Below are positions 53,887-62,362 of a stretch of DNA of 64,000 bases, piece by piece. A program made the translations under genes and the position numbers. The number at the start of each line of letters is the position of its first letter. Positions within the stretch are counted from its first letter, which is position 1. Under the pieces are notes generated by a model. It ran no database searches and was not told where the DNA came from. It saw only the letters and a list, made by a program, of their open reading frames with translations. The DNA is from Paucibacter sp. PLA-PC-4 (lineage in GTDB: Bacteria > Pseudomonadota > Gammaproteobacteria > Burkholderiales > Burkholderiaceae_C). The stretch covers positions 1 to 64,000 of the forward strand of contig NZ_JAPFGP010000009.1 in the NCBI RefSeq assembly GCF_026241155.1, given 5' to 3'.

Positions 53887-55986
53887 TTATAGACGGCCCG
53901 TCGAGCCGGCGCTGCGCCTTGTGCGGGCGCCGGCTTTCTTTTCGGCAACAGCGTCTTGCGCCACCACCCAGTCAAGGAACTCTCGGTACCAAAGTCTTGA
54001 GTTCTGCGGCTTCAGTACCCAGTGGTTCTCATCGGGGAACCACAGCAGTCGGGCATCGACACCGCGCGCCTTCAGGGTGTTGTAGTAGGCCAGGCCGTTG
54101 CAGTCGGGCACGCGGAAGTCACGGGCGCCGTGGATCACCAGCGTGGGCGTTTGCATCTGCTGAGCGAAGTTGGCCGGGCTCTGCGCGAGCACGCGGGGCA
54201 AGTCTTCCCAATAAAGCGCGCCGAGGTCGCGCGGGCGCTCGGGGTAAGAGTCGGCACTGAAGGTCGCGACACGGTCGAACACGCCAGCATGGCAGACATA
54301 GCTGCGGTAGCGGCCGGGCTTGATGTGGCCGTTCATCCACGCGACCATGAAGCCGCCATAGCTGCCGCCGGTGGCCGAGAGCCGCCTGGCATCGGCCCAG
54401 GGCTGGGCCAGCAGCCAGTCGCTGCCGGCCTCAATGTCCTGCAGCTCCAGTTGGCCCTGGCGGCCCATGATGCTGTTGCGGAATTCGAAGCCGAAGCCGC
54501 TGGAGCCGTGGTAGTTGACCTGGGCGACAACATGGCCGCGCGAGCTCAGCACATGGGGGTTCCACCGGTAGCCAAAGGTGTCTCCGGCGGCCGCGAATGG
54601 GCCGCCGTGGATGACCTGCATCAGCCCGTGCTTGCGGCGTGGATTGAAGTCCACCGGCAGGGTCAACCACATCTGCACCGGCTCGCCGAGCGCACCGATG
54701 ACAGACACCTCGCGCACCTCGCCAAGCCTGCGCCGAGCAAGCAGCGCATCGTTGAAGGCATCCAAGCGCTGCGGCAGCTCGCGGTTGATCGAGAGTCGGT
54801 GCGCATGCAGTCGCACCGGATGGCGGGCGCTGTCGCTGGCCGTGACCAGCCGATCGCCAGCCACATCGAAGCCCTGCACCCAGCCGCCCCGGGCAACCAC
54901 GCTGGCCTCCCCCCCGGCCAAAGGTTGGCGCCATAGATGGCAGCGGCCGCGCTGCTGGGCCGTGAACAGCAGTGCCGCACCGTCACCGGTCCAGCGCAGC
55001 GGCGCGTCGACGTGCAGGTCTGGGCCCGATTCATCGTCGCCGAGCAGGCGCCAGCCCGGCTGGGTACGGCCACCGCAGTCCACCAGCGCCAGCTTGGCCA
55101 GCGCCTTGTGGCTGCGGCCGATATGGGCGGCGGTGCAGGCCAGGGTCCGACCACCGGGCCCGTAGCGCGGCGCGCCGAAGTCCCAGGCCGGGTCGTCAGC
55201 CAGCGACTTGACCCGCCTGCTGGCGACCTCGATCTCGGCCAGGGCTTGGCGGTTGCCCAGCAGCTGGACGTCGGCTGGATCATGGGCGAAGGCAATGCGG
55301 CGGCCATCGGGACTCGGGTCATAGACTTCGTTGCCGCTGGCATCGCGGGGCAGCTCCAGCGCCGTACCCTCGAACAGATCGCTGATGCGGCCGCTGCCGA
55401 CATCGAGCAGCAGCAGGTGCAGCACGCGGCCCATCGGCAGATTGTCGTCCCAGTAGCGGTAATAGGCCTCGCTCGTTGCGTAGCCGCTCTCCTTGCGTTC
55501 GCTGACCTCGGTTGTGTAGCGGCGGGCCTGGGCGGCTGCGCCCTTAAGCTCGGGCCAGACCCAGGCCGCGAAAACGATGCGCCGCCCGTCAGCCAGCCAT
55601 TTGAAGGACTCGACGCCCGGCGCGAAATTGCTGATGCGGCGGGCCTCGCCGCCGTCGGCGTTGATCAGATAAAGCTGCGGCGTCAGGTCTTTGCTGCCCT
55701 GCTGCTCGCGGCGGGCCAAAAATGCGACTTGCCCGCCGCTGGGCGACCAGGCGGGCGCACCGTCCTTTTCGCCGCATTGCGTCAGCGCGCGCGGCGGGAA
55801 GCTTGCGTCGGTGGACACGAGCCAGAGCTGGCTGGCGGACTTGTTCGCCGTCATATCGCCCTGCGTGACGGTGCAGACCAGGCGGCGGCCGTCGGGCGCA
55901 AGGGTGGGCGATCCGATGCGCTGCAGGGCCCAGAGGTCGTCGGCGCTGAGCGCGGGAAGAGATGAGGATGTGGCGGCTTGTCGCAT
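53887..55986 (-). CDS. S9 family prolyl oligopeptidase-like serine peptidase
   Basis: A 699-residue enzyme. An N-terminal beta-propeller (residues about 20-420, with WSPSGGQVAFLARR and SPDGRRIAFAHDPAD type blades) precedes an alpha/beta hydrolase domain with the catalytic Ser in GGSYGGFMVAWM, Asp in HGARDFRVPD and His in DENHWVLK. It resembles acylaminoacyl-peptidase and DPP-type enzymes. No clear signal peptide, so it is probably cytoplasmic. The ATG at 55986 is preferred; the open frame continues upstream only as an antisense shadow. The end of the gene contains the convergent hydrolase gene's terminator. Confidence 0.92.
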   Translation of the reverse strand: MRQAATSSSLPALSADDLWALQRIGSPTLAPDGRRLVCTVTQGDMTANKSASQLWLVSTDASFPPRALTQCGEKDGAPAWSPSGGQVAFLARREQQGSKDLTPQLYLINADGGEARRISNFAPGVESFKWLADGRRIVFAAWVWPELKGAAAQARRYTTEVSERKESGYATSEAYYRYWDDNLPMGRVLHLLLLDVGSGRISDLFEGTALELPRDASGNEVYDPSPDGRRIAFAHDPADVQLLGNRQALAEIEVASRRVKSLADDPAWDFGAPRYGPGGRTLACTAAHIGRSHKALAKLALVDCGGRTQPGWRLLGDDESGPDLHVDAPLRWTGDGAALLFTAQQRGRCHLWRQPLAGGEASVVARGGWVQGFDVAGDRLVTASDSARHPVRLHAHRLSINRELPQRLDAFNDALLARRRLGEVREVSVIGALGEPVQMWLTLPVDFNPRRKHGLMQVIHGGPFAAAGDTFGYRWNPHVLSSRGHVVAQVNYHGSSGFGFEFRNSIMGRQGQLELQDIEAGSDWLLAQPWADARRLSATGGSYGGFMVAWMNGHIKPGRYRSYVCHAGVFDRVATFSADSYPERPRDLGALYWEDLPRVLAQSPANFAQQMQTPTLVIHGARDFRVPDCNGLAYYNTLKARGVDARLLWFPDENHWVLKPQNSRLWYREFLDWVVAQDAVAEKKAGARTRRSAGSTGRL
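53904..53942 (+). terminator. Rho-independent terminator of the hydrolase gene
   Basis: A perfect 9-bp stem (AGCCGGCGC with GCGCCGGCT) is followed by TTCTTTTC on the plus strand, about 20 bases after the hydrolase stop. The stem lies inside the final codons of the convergent S9 peptidase gene. Confidence 0.8.
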
Positions 55987-56076
55987 GGCCCAAGTGTCGC
56001 AAACACGAGAGCCTGTCCTGCAAGCGCCGCAGCCGTGGTATTTTAGATCGCATGCGAAACGCGAGGGCTTGAAGCG

Positions 56077-57063
56077 ATGAGGCTGACAACACGGAACGTG
56101 GTGGCCGCGACGGTCAGCCTGGGGGTGCTGGCGGTGGCCTTGATTGCCTGGCAGGTTGCCAAGCAAAGTCCGGCCAGCGATGGCACCACGACGGCCTCGG
56201 GGGTCGTGACGCGGGCGCCTTTGCGCGAGGCCGCGCCGACCGCTGTTGCAGCCGCAACCCCGGCCAGTCCAGCCGTCTCGACGGCGGCCAGCGAGCCAAG
56301 CCCCCCAGCGAGCCCCATAGCAGCCGCGCCCGCGCAGACGGCGCCCAAGGTCCCGGTCGAGTCCCGCACCGTCGCCGCGCCGAGCGCCCCGGCGATCAAG
56401 CACAGTGTCAGTGCCCGGGCCACACAACCGCCCATCCTGCCCAATGAGGTGGACCGCGTCGTAGCTCAGACCCTGGGCCCCAAGACGATGGCGCGCTACT
56501 TCTACCTGGAACCGCTGGCGCGCCGCTTCGTTGCCAGCGTGGACCAACTGGGCGAGCGCACCCCGGCCACCTCGCAGTGGCTGCTGAAACCGGCCCGCGG
56601 CGAGCTGTTGCTGGCCAAGAACCGGCGCGCCCAGAACGGCCAGCCGATCGCGGCCGCCAACAGCCAACGCTATGCCGACTTCCTGCGTTGGTTTGAGCGC
56701 ACCGACAACGCCCGGCTGCTCTCTTTGTATGCCCGCATGTATCCGCTGCTGCAGCAGACCTATGTGGAGCTGGGCCATCCACAGGGCTATTTCAATGACA
56801 GGCTGATCGCGGTGATGGACCAGATGCTGGCCACGCCGGTGCAAAAGAGCGCGCTCAGAGTCAAGCCGGCCAGTCCCGAGACCTTGGCTGCCGCCGCGCA
56901 AACAAGCACCCCGACCACGCCGCGTTACGAATTCGCCGATCCCGCATTGGAAGCACTGAGCACCGGGCAGAAGATGATGCTGCGCATCGGCCCGTCTCAG
57001 GCGGCGCGGCTCAAGATCAAACTCAAGACCTTGCGCGCCGGTCTGGTGCGGCTGGGACGCTGA
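56077..57063 (+). CDS. DUF3014 domain protein
   Basis: A 328-residue protein with one N-terminal TM anchor (about residues 9-28), a long Ala/Pro/Thr-rich linker (to about residue 115) and a C-terminal DUF3014 domain with RFVASVDQLGERTPATSQWLLKP and LGHPQGYFNDRLIAVMDQMLATP, closing FADPALEALSTGQKMMLRIG. The function is unknown; the layout suggests a periplasmic domain tethered to the inner membrane. Its TGA is directly followed by the ATG of the DUF6279 gene, so both probably act together. Confidence 0.85.
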   Translation: MRLTTRNVVAATVSLGVLAVALIAWQVAKQSPASDGTTTASGVVTRAPLREAAPTAVAAATPASPAVSTAASEPSPPASPIAAAPAQTAPKVPVESRTVAAPSAPAIKHSVSARATQPPILPNEVDRVVAQTLGPKTMARYFYLEPLARRFVASVDQLGERTPATSQWLLKPARGELLLAKNRRAQNGQPIAAANSQRYADFLRWFERTDNARLLSLYARMYPLLQQTYVELGHPQGYFNDRLIAVMDQMLATPVQKSALRVKPASPETLAAAAQTSTPTTPRYEFADPALEALSTGQKMMLRIGPSQAARLKIKLKTLRAGLVRLGR

Positions 57064-57924
57064 ATGCCAGGCTGGCGTACCCTTGCCCTGCTGCTGGCCG
57101 TCTTGCTGCTGCAGGCCTGCAGCACGGTCAAACTGGCCTACAACCAGACGCCCACGCTGCTGTACTGGCGCCTGGACAGCTATTTGGACTTCAGTGACGA
57201 GCAGGCGCAGCAGGTGCGCGAGAGCCTTCAGCGCCTGCAACTGCGGCATCGGCGCGAGCAGCTGCCGCGCTATGCCGAGCTGCTGCAGCGGGTTCAGCCC
57301 CTGCTGGCTGAGAGCATCTCGGCGCAACAGGCCTGCGCCGTCGTCGAGCAGGGGCGCAGCCTGCTGGGCGAGCTGGCGGATCCGGTGCTGCACACGCTGC
57401 TGTGGTTGGCCGGTGATCTGAGCACCGAGCAGCTCAAGCATCTGGAGCGCAAGCAAGGCACGGCCAGTATCGAGTGGAAGCAGAAGTGGGTGGACATCAG
57501 CGCCGAGCAGCTCGCGCGCCTGCGTTATGAGCAGGTGCTGTCGCGCAGCGAGATGCTGTATGGCAGCCTGGACGAGGCGCAGAAGAACGCGATCCGCGCC
57601 GGGCTGGCCTCGGCGGTGTTCGATCCGCAGCGCAGCTATGCCGAGCGGCTGCGCCGCCAGCAAGACCTGCTGCAGCAGCTGCGCCGCATCCAGGCCGAGC
57701 TGCTCGGCCCCGAGGCAGCGCGCGCGCTGTTGCAGGCCTGGCTGCAGCGGGTGATGGTCTCGCCAGACCCGGCCTACCAGCGCTACCAGCAGGCACAGAT
57801 CCGCGAGGGCTGCTCCACCTTTGCGCGGCTGCACAACGCCACGACACCGGCCCAGCGAACCCGAGCGCAGCAGACACTGAAGAGCTACGAAGAGGACTTC
57901 CTGCAACTTGCCGCACAACCCTGA
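57064..57924 (+). CDS. DUF6279-like lipoprotein
   Basis: A 286-residue lipoprotein. The lipobox is LLLQACS (Cys near residue 19). The N-terminal part KLAYNQTPTLLYWRLDSYLDFSDEQAQQVRESLQRL is typical of the family, and the rest is helical and Arg/Gln/Leu-rich. The function of the family is not known. It follows the DUF3014 gene with no intergenic space, so translation is probably coupled. Confidence 0.85.
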   Translation: MPGWRTLALLLAVLLLQACSTVKLAYNQTPTLLYWRLDSYLDFSDEQAQQVRESLQRLQLRHRREQLPRYAELLQRVQPLLAESISAQQACAVVEQGRSLLGELADPVLHTLLWLAGDLSTEQLKHLERKQGTASIEWKQKWVDISAEQLARLRYEQVLSRSEMLYGSLDEAQKNAIRAGLASAVFDPQRSYAERLRRQQDLLQQLRRIQAELLGPEAARALLQAWLQRVMVSPDPAYQRYQQAQIREGCSTFARLHNATTPAQRTRAQQTLKSYEEDFLQLAAQP

Positions 57925-58011
57925 AACGGCAGCATGAACCTTGTTTGGGGCTCGCCGAATCGATGCCGCTTTCCGTATGCTCGCACCAGCACATCAACAG
58001 GGAGCCTGCAG

Positions 58012-58884
58012 ATGGCCACTCGCCCCGGCTACGACAGCGCACAGCTGGCAATCGAACTCGACGGCAAGGTCGCCGGCCCGGTGCAAAGCCTGCAAATGCC
58101 CGCCTACCGGCTCGAACCGGTGGTCGCGCCGATAGGCCCGGACCGCCGGCCGGCGTTGGGCAACAACACCCGTATCGAGCCGATGCAGGCCGAGTTCGAG
58201 CCGCTGCAGGCACCGGCCCTGCTCGATTGGGCGCTCTCGCTGCCCGAGCACAGGCCCACCGAGTTTGCCGGTGCCGCGCTGGTGCTGGACCACAGCGGAA
58301 AGCTGCAGCGCCGGGTCGAATGGCGCGAGGGCTTGCTCACCGAGCTGCGGCTGCCCATCCTGGACGCCGCGTCCAAGCAGGGCTTTGGCATCGGCATCAG
58401 CTGGCAGCCCGGCAGCGTGGTCTATGCGAAGCCGGACGGCTCGCCCAGGCTGCCTGCCGCTGCGCGCGGCAAGGGGCCAACGCTGGCCAACTTCCGCGTC
58501 TTGGGCCTGCCTTTCGACGCCAGCTTCATCACCCGCGTCGGGCTGCCAACGGTGAGCAGCCGTAGCGTCGACGAGCGCCACCGCTTTTACGAGCGCATTG
58601 ATCTGGGCGAGCTCACGCTGGAGTTCTCGGCGCGCTCGCGCGACGCGGTACTGGCCTGGGCGCAGAAGATCATCGATGACGGCCGCATCCTCGAGGAGGA
58701 GTATCTGGACATCGTCATCGACCTGCTCGATACGGCGATGAAGAAGGTGCTGCTGAGCCTGCGCCTGTCGGGCTGCGGCCTGCTGGCCTATGAGGAAGCC
58801 CGGCTGGAGAGCATGGCCGACCAAGCAACGACCGTGACGCTGCGCCTGAGCATCAGCGAGCTGCAGCTCAAGCTCGGCGGCTGA
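58012..58884 (+). CDS. Orphan phage tail tube-like protein (T4 gp19-like)
   Basis: A 290-residue protein. Residues about 1-155 follow the T4 gp19-type tail tube pattern: RPGYDSAQLAIELDGKVAGPV, then MQAEFEPLQAPALLDWALSLPEH, GAALVLDHSGKLQRRVEWREGLLTELRLPILDAASKQGFGIGISWQPG. The C-terminal half is also beta-rich and ends LRLSISELQLKLGG. No sheath, baseplate, ATPase or other tail gene is near. An AGGGAG site 7 bases before the ATG at 58012 supports this start. It may belong to a dispersed contractile injection system or be a domesticated remnant. Confidence 0.65.
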   Translation: MATRPGYDSAQLAIELDGKVAGPVQSLQMPAYRLEPVVAPIGPDRRPALGNNTRIEPMQAEFEPLQAPALLDWALSLPEHRPTEFAGAALVLDHSGKLQRRVEWREGLLTELRLPILDAASKQGFGIGISWQPGSVVYAKPDGSPRLPAAARGKGPTLANFRVLGLPFDASFITRVGLPTVSSRSVDERHRFYERIDLGELTLEFSARSRDAVLAWAQKIIDDGRILEEEYLDIVIDLLDTAMKKVLLSLRLSGCGLLAYEEARLESMADQATTVTLRLSISELQLKLGG

Positions 58885-58893
58885 GCCGGCGGT

Positions 58894-60234
58894 TCAGCCC
58901 AGACACTGCCCGCTGCGCCGCTCGGTGGCCGGCAGGGCCAGGCCGGGCAGCTCCAGCGCATAGTGCAGCGACAGCAGCTGCCAGCCTTCCGGGCCGAGCT
59001 GCCACTGCATGCTGTTGACGCCGCTGTAGTCGGGCCGAGCCTGGGCCGGATCGCGACGAGTCTCGACCACGCTATAAACCTGGGCATGTGCGCCGTAGCG
59101 GCGCTGCTCGCGGTGGATCTCGCACTCATGCATGGCCGGCCCCGGCCGGGGTTTCAGCAGGGCCAGAAATTCCGCGGCCGACCAAGCCCGGGCCCCGGTG
59201 CTGGCGGCACGCAGGCTCTGGCCGAACACCATGGCCTGCGGATGCAGCAAGGTGCTCATGCGAGCGACATCGGCGCCCTGGTCCGCACCGTGGCCGAAAG
59301 CGCGCCACAGCGCGCCGACCTGGGCGTCCAGCGCCGCCTGGCTGTGGGCCTGCGAGGCCGGGCCTAGCGCGGCCAGCACCGCCGGCCAGCTGACCCGGTA
59401 CATATGGGCCAGGCCCGGCGCGCCACCGGCCAGCGGCCGGGTCGAGGCGAACAACAACCACTGGCCATCGGCGCTCACCGAGGGAGTGAACTCGAAATCG
59501 GGCCCGTTGATCGGCGCCGGCAGGCGCATCGCCGGGCCGAAGCCGGCGCCGACCCGCTCGGCCAGGTAGAGATCGCCACCTTCGCTGCCGGCGCGGCGGC
59601 TCCACCACAGCGCATGACGGCCGTCCGGCGTCAGGCTGAAGTCGCTGTTGAGTTCGCCCTCGTTGATCGGCGCCGGCAGGGCCACGGGCGCGGCGCTGCC
59701 GGACTCGACCGCATAAACACTCAGCTTGGCCGGCCCGCCGGCGCGGTAGGAGGCGAAGTACAGGCGCTCGCCATAGCGCTCCGGGCCCAGCTCATAGGCC
59801 GGGCTCTGCCAGGCCTCGGCCAGCCGGGTCGGCGGGCCGGCCCAGCGGCCATCGACCAGGGAGACCTCGTACAGATCGAGCTGGCCCAGCGCAGCGCCGG
59901 TGCCTTGCGTCGGCCGGTCCGAGACTAAGCTCAAGGTCTTGCCATCGGCGCTTAGATGGGGGTCGGAGTCGCGCCAGCGCGGGTCGGCAAACGGCAGGGG
60001 CTCGGCAGCCAGCCAGCGCTCCACATCGCGCTTTTGCGTATAGATCTGCGAGCCCTTGAAGCCGGCGGCCGAGCGGGCGAACACACGGGTGTCGCCGCGC
60101 TCCTGCAGGTTGTAGGCCTGCAGGCCGCTGCTGCCCAGATCGCCCAGATCGATGATCTCGACGCTCAGCGTCTGGGCCTGTACGCCGGCCAACGCCAGCC
60201 AGGAGGACAACACAAGGAAGGCGTAGCGTGACAT
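58894..60234 (-). CDS. Secreted PD40 beta-propeller / SnoaL-like protein
   Basis: A 446-residue protein with a signal peptide (to about VQAQ). The first 280 residues contain WD40-like PD40 repeats: DPHLSADGKTLSLVSDRP, DFSLTPDGRHALWWSRR, TPSVSADGQWLLFASTRP. The C-terminal 150 residues resemble an NTF2/SnoaL-like fold (WRAFGHGADQGADVARMSTLLHPQAMVFG). This combination of domains is unusual and the function is unknown. It is convergent with the tail-tube-like gene; a GGCTGA/TCAGCC stem spans both stop codons. Confidence 0.82.
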   Translation of the reverse strand: MSRYAFLVLSSWLALAGVQAQTLSVEIIDLGDLGSSGLQAYNLQERGDTRVFARSAAGFKGSQIYTQKRDVERWLAAEPLPFADPRWRDSDPHLSADGKTLSLVSDRPTQGTGAALGQLDLYEVSLVDGRWAGPPTRLAEAWQSPAYELGPERYGERLYFASYRAGGPAKLSVYAVESGSAAPVALPAPINEGELNSDFSLTPDGRHALWWSRRAGSEGGDLYLAERVGAGFGPAMRLPAPINGPDFEFTPSVSADGQWLLFASTRPLAGGAPGLAHMYRVSWPAVLAALGPASQAHSQAALDAQVGALWRAFGHGADQGADVARMSTLLHPQAMVFGQSLRAASTGARAWSAAEFLALLKPRPGPAMHECEIHREQRRYGAHAQVYSVVETRRDPAQARPDYSGVNSMQWQLGPEGWQLLSLHYALELPGLALPATERRSGQCLG

Positions 60235-60333
60235 CGGGATGATCAGAGAGTGGGCCAGCGCGCGATGCTAGCCAGGGCCGCAGGCTCGGCCGGCGCCATC
60301 CGACCAAGCCCGGCCGGCGTCGGATGAAGCGGG

Positions 60334-61356
60334 CTATCGCAACGACGAAAGCGTCTTGGCCGTCGCCGCCGGCACGGCCAGGCAGCCCAGCCCCGCCAGC
60401 GTGGCCTCCACCGCCTGGTCCAGCGGCGTGTGCGGCTCGTGGCCCAGCACCGCGAGCAGTCGGGCGTTGCTCATGCGCACCGGTTCCCGCCACAGATAGC
60501 GCATCTCGCGCAGCTCGCGCAGAAAGCCGACGAAGGGGGTGGCCAGCGCGACCAGCCACCAGGGGAAGGCGCGCAACCGCGGTGCGGCGCCGCCGTGCCG
60601 GACCACCGCCGCGCGGATCGCTTCGCCCATCTGCCGGCCGTCGCCGTCCCAATGGCCGGCCATATGGAAGCTCGCAAACGCCGGCAGCTCGGCGCGGCGC
60701 TGCAGCAGCTCGACCATGGTCGCCGCAACATCGGGCACATAAGACCATTGGTGACCGACACCCGCTGCACCCGGCAGACTGACGGTTGTGACCGTACGGC
60801 CTGGCTTGATCAGCCCCTGCGCGAACCAGCTGTTGCCGACCCTGGGACCGAAGAAATCGCCGGCCCGCACGATGATGACGCGACAAGGCCCACCCTCGCT
60901 GGCCGCCTGCAGCCGCCGCTCCAGCTCGACACGGATCGCGCCCTTGCGCGTCTGGGGACGCTGCGGTGCATCCTCGGCCAGCGTGGAGGAAAAGGCATCA
61001 GGGCCGTAGTTGTAGACCGTGCCCGGCAGCACGATGGTGGCGCCCTGGGCCTGGGCGGCGGCGATGGTGTTGTCCAGCATCGGCAGCACCAACTCGGCCC
61101 AGCGGCGGTAGCCGGGCGGATTGACCGCATGGACGATCACCGCGCAGCCCTGCGCGGCGGCCATCACGTCCTCGCGCTTCATCGCATCGCCGCGCAGCCA
61201 GGTGATGCCATCGCGCTGCTCGCTCGCCTGGGCCGCGCCGCGCTGCAGCGCCCGCACCTGCCAGCCCCGGTTGCGCAGCTGGCGTGCCAGCTCGCCGCCG
61301 ATGCCACCGCTGGCGCCCAGCACCAGCACCGTGTTGTTCCTGTTGCCCTTTTGCAT
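60334..61356 (-). CDS. NAD-dependent epimerase/dehydratase (short-chain, atypical)
   Basis: A 340-residue Rossmann-fold protein. The nucleotide site is VLVLGASGGIGGELARQL; the rest includes VNPPGYRRWAELVLPMLDNTI and a GTVYNYGPDAF segment with the Tyr of the active site region. It resembles atypical SDRs and NmrA-type proteins. Substrate unknown. Two ATGs are close; the one at 61356 has AGGAG 6 bases upstream, whereas the earlier one at 61362 would be directly against it. It is divergent from a LysR gene, which may control it. Confidence 0.87.
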   Translation of the reverse strand: MQKGNRNNTVLVLGASGGIGGELARQLRNRGWQVRALQRGAAQASEQRDGITWLRGDAMKREDVMAAAQGCAVIVHAVNPPGYRRWAELVLPMLDNTIAAAQAQGATIVLPGTVYNYGPDAFSSTLAEDAPQRPQTRKGAIRVELERRLQAASEGGPCRVIIVRAGDFFGPRVGNSWFAQGLIKPGRTVTTVSLPGAAGVGHQWSYVPDVAATMVELLQRRAELPAFASFHMAGHWDGDGRQMGEAIRAAVVRHGGAAPRLRAFPWWLVALATPFVGFLRELREMRYLWREPVRMSNARLLAVLGHEPHTPLDQAVEATLAGLGCLAVPAATAKTLSSLR

Positions 61357-61453
61357 ACCCATCTCCTGAAAGCCTGTTGCGATGGCCGCAGTCTCGGCGG
61401 CGCGCCGCTTTAATGGAATTAGCGAACACAAGCGAGCGGCTATACATTTATGT

Positions 61454-62362
61454 ATGGATCAAGAGATTGGCTGGGAGCTTTACCGGACTTATCTGAGCGT
61501 GCTGCAGCAGGGCTCGCTGTCGGGCGCAGCACGGGCGCTGGGCATCGCCCAGCCCACCGTCGGCCGGCATGTCGAGGCGCTGGAAAAAGCCCTGGGCCTG
61601 CCGCTGTTCACGCGCTCGCAGCTGGGCCTGCAGCCCACCGAGGCGGCGCTGGCGCTGCGGCCCCATGCCGAGGCGATGAGCAGCCATGCGGCAGCGCTGC
61701 AGCGAGCGGCGGCCAGCCAGGGCGAAGGCATCCAGGGCACGGTGCGCATCACGGCCAGCGAGGTGATGGGCGTCGAGGTGCTGCCGCCGATCCTGGCGCG
61801 GCTGCAGGCCCAGCATCCGGCGCTGACCATCGAGCTGCTGCTGAGCAACCAGTTGCAGGACCTGCTGCAGCGCGAGGCCGATATTGCGGTGCGCATGACC
61901 GCGCCGCAGCAGGCGCAGCTGATCGCGCGCCGGGTCGCGCCGATCGAGCTGGGCCTGCACGCCCATCCGCGCTATCTGGACGCCCAGGGCACGCCGGGCT
62001 CGCTGGCCGAGCTGGGCCGGCACCGGCTGATCGGTTTCGATGTCGAGACGCCCTTCGTGCGTGCGGCCCGCAAAAGCGTCGGCATTCCCTGGCAGCGCGA
62101 GGCCTTCCGGCTGCGCAGCGACAACGATCTGGCCCAGCTCGCGCTGATACGGGCCGGTGCCGGCATCGGCATCTGCCAGGTGGCGCTGGCCCGGCGCGAG
62201 CCGGCGCTGCAGCGGGTGCTGCCCGATCAGCTGTCTTTCGTGCTGGAGACCTGGGTCGCGATGCACGAGGACCTGCGCGCCAGCCCAGCCTGCAAGCTCA
62301 CGTTCGAGGCCCTGTGCCAGGGCCTGGCGCCGCCTGCGCAATCTCCTGTGCCGCCGCATTGA
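61454..62362 (+). CDS. LysR family transcriptional regulator, divergent from the epimerase
   Basis: A 302-residue LTTR. The N-terminal HTH is LYRTYLSVLQQGSLSGAARALGIAQPTVGRHVEALEKAL; the effector domain starts around residue 90 with VRITASEVMGVEVLPPILARLQ. The ATG at 61454 is chosen since upstream in-frame codons give no conserved sequence. A 14-base inverted repeat ATACAT-TT-ATGTAT at 61442-61455 overlaps the start codon. Its 3' end overlaps the convergent LysR gene by 65 bases. Confidence 0.92.
   Translation: MDQEIGWELYRTYLSVLQQGSLSGAARALGIAQPTVGRHVEALEKALGLPLFTRSQLGLQPTEAALALRPHAEAMSSHAAALQRAAASQGEGIQGTVRITASEVMGVEVLPPILARLQAQHPALTIELLLSNQLQDLLQREADIAVRMTAPQQAQLIARRVAPIELGLHAHPRYLDAQGTPGSLAELGRHRLIGFDVETPFVRAARKSVGIPWQREAFRLRSDNDLAQLALIRAGAGIGICQVALARREPALQRVLPDQLSFVLETWVAMHEDLRASPACKLTFEALCQGLAPPAQSPVPPH

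Noticed and set aside
55987-57918. Minus-strand extension of the S9 peptidase frame to 57918, giving over 1300 codons
   Set aside because: It runs antisense through the well supported DUF3014 and DUF6279 genes and has a low-complexity Gln/Leu/Arg composition typical of GC-rich antisense frames.
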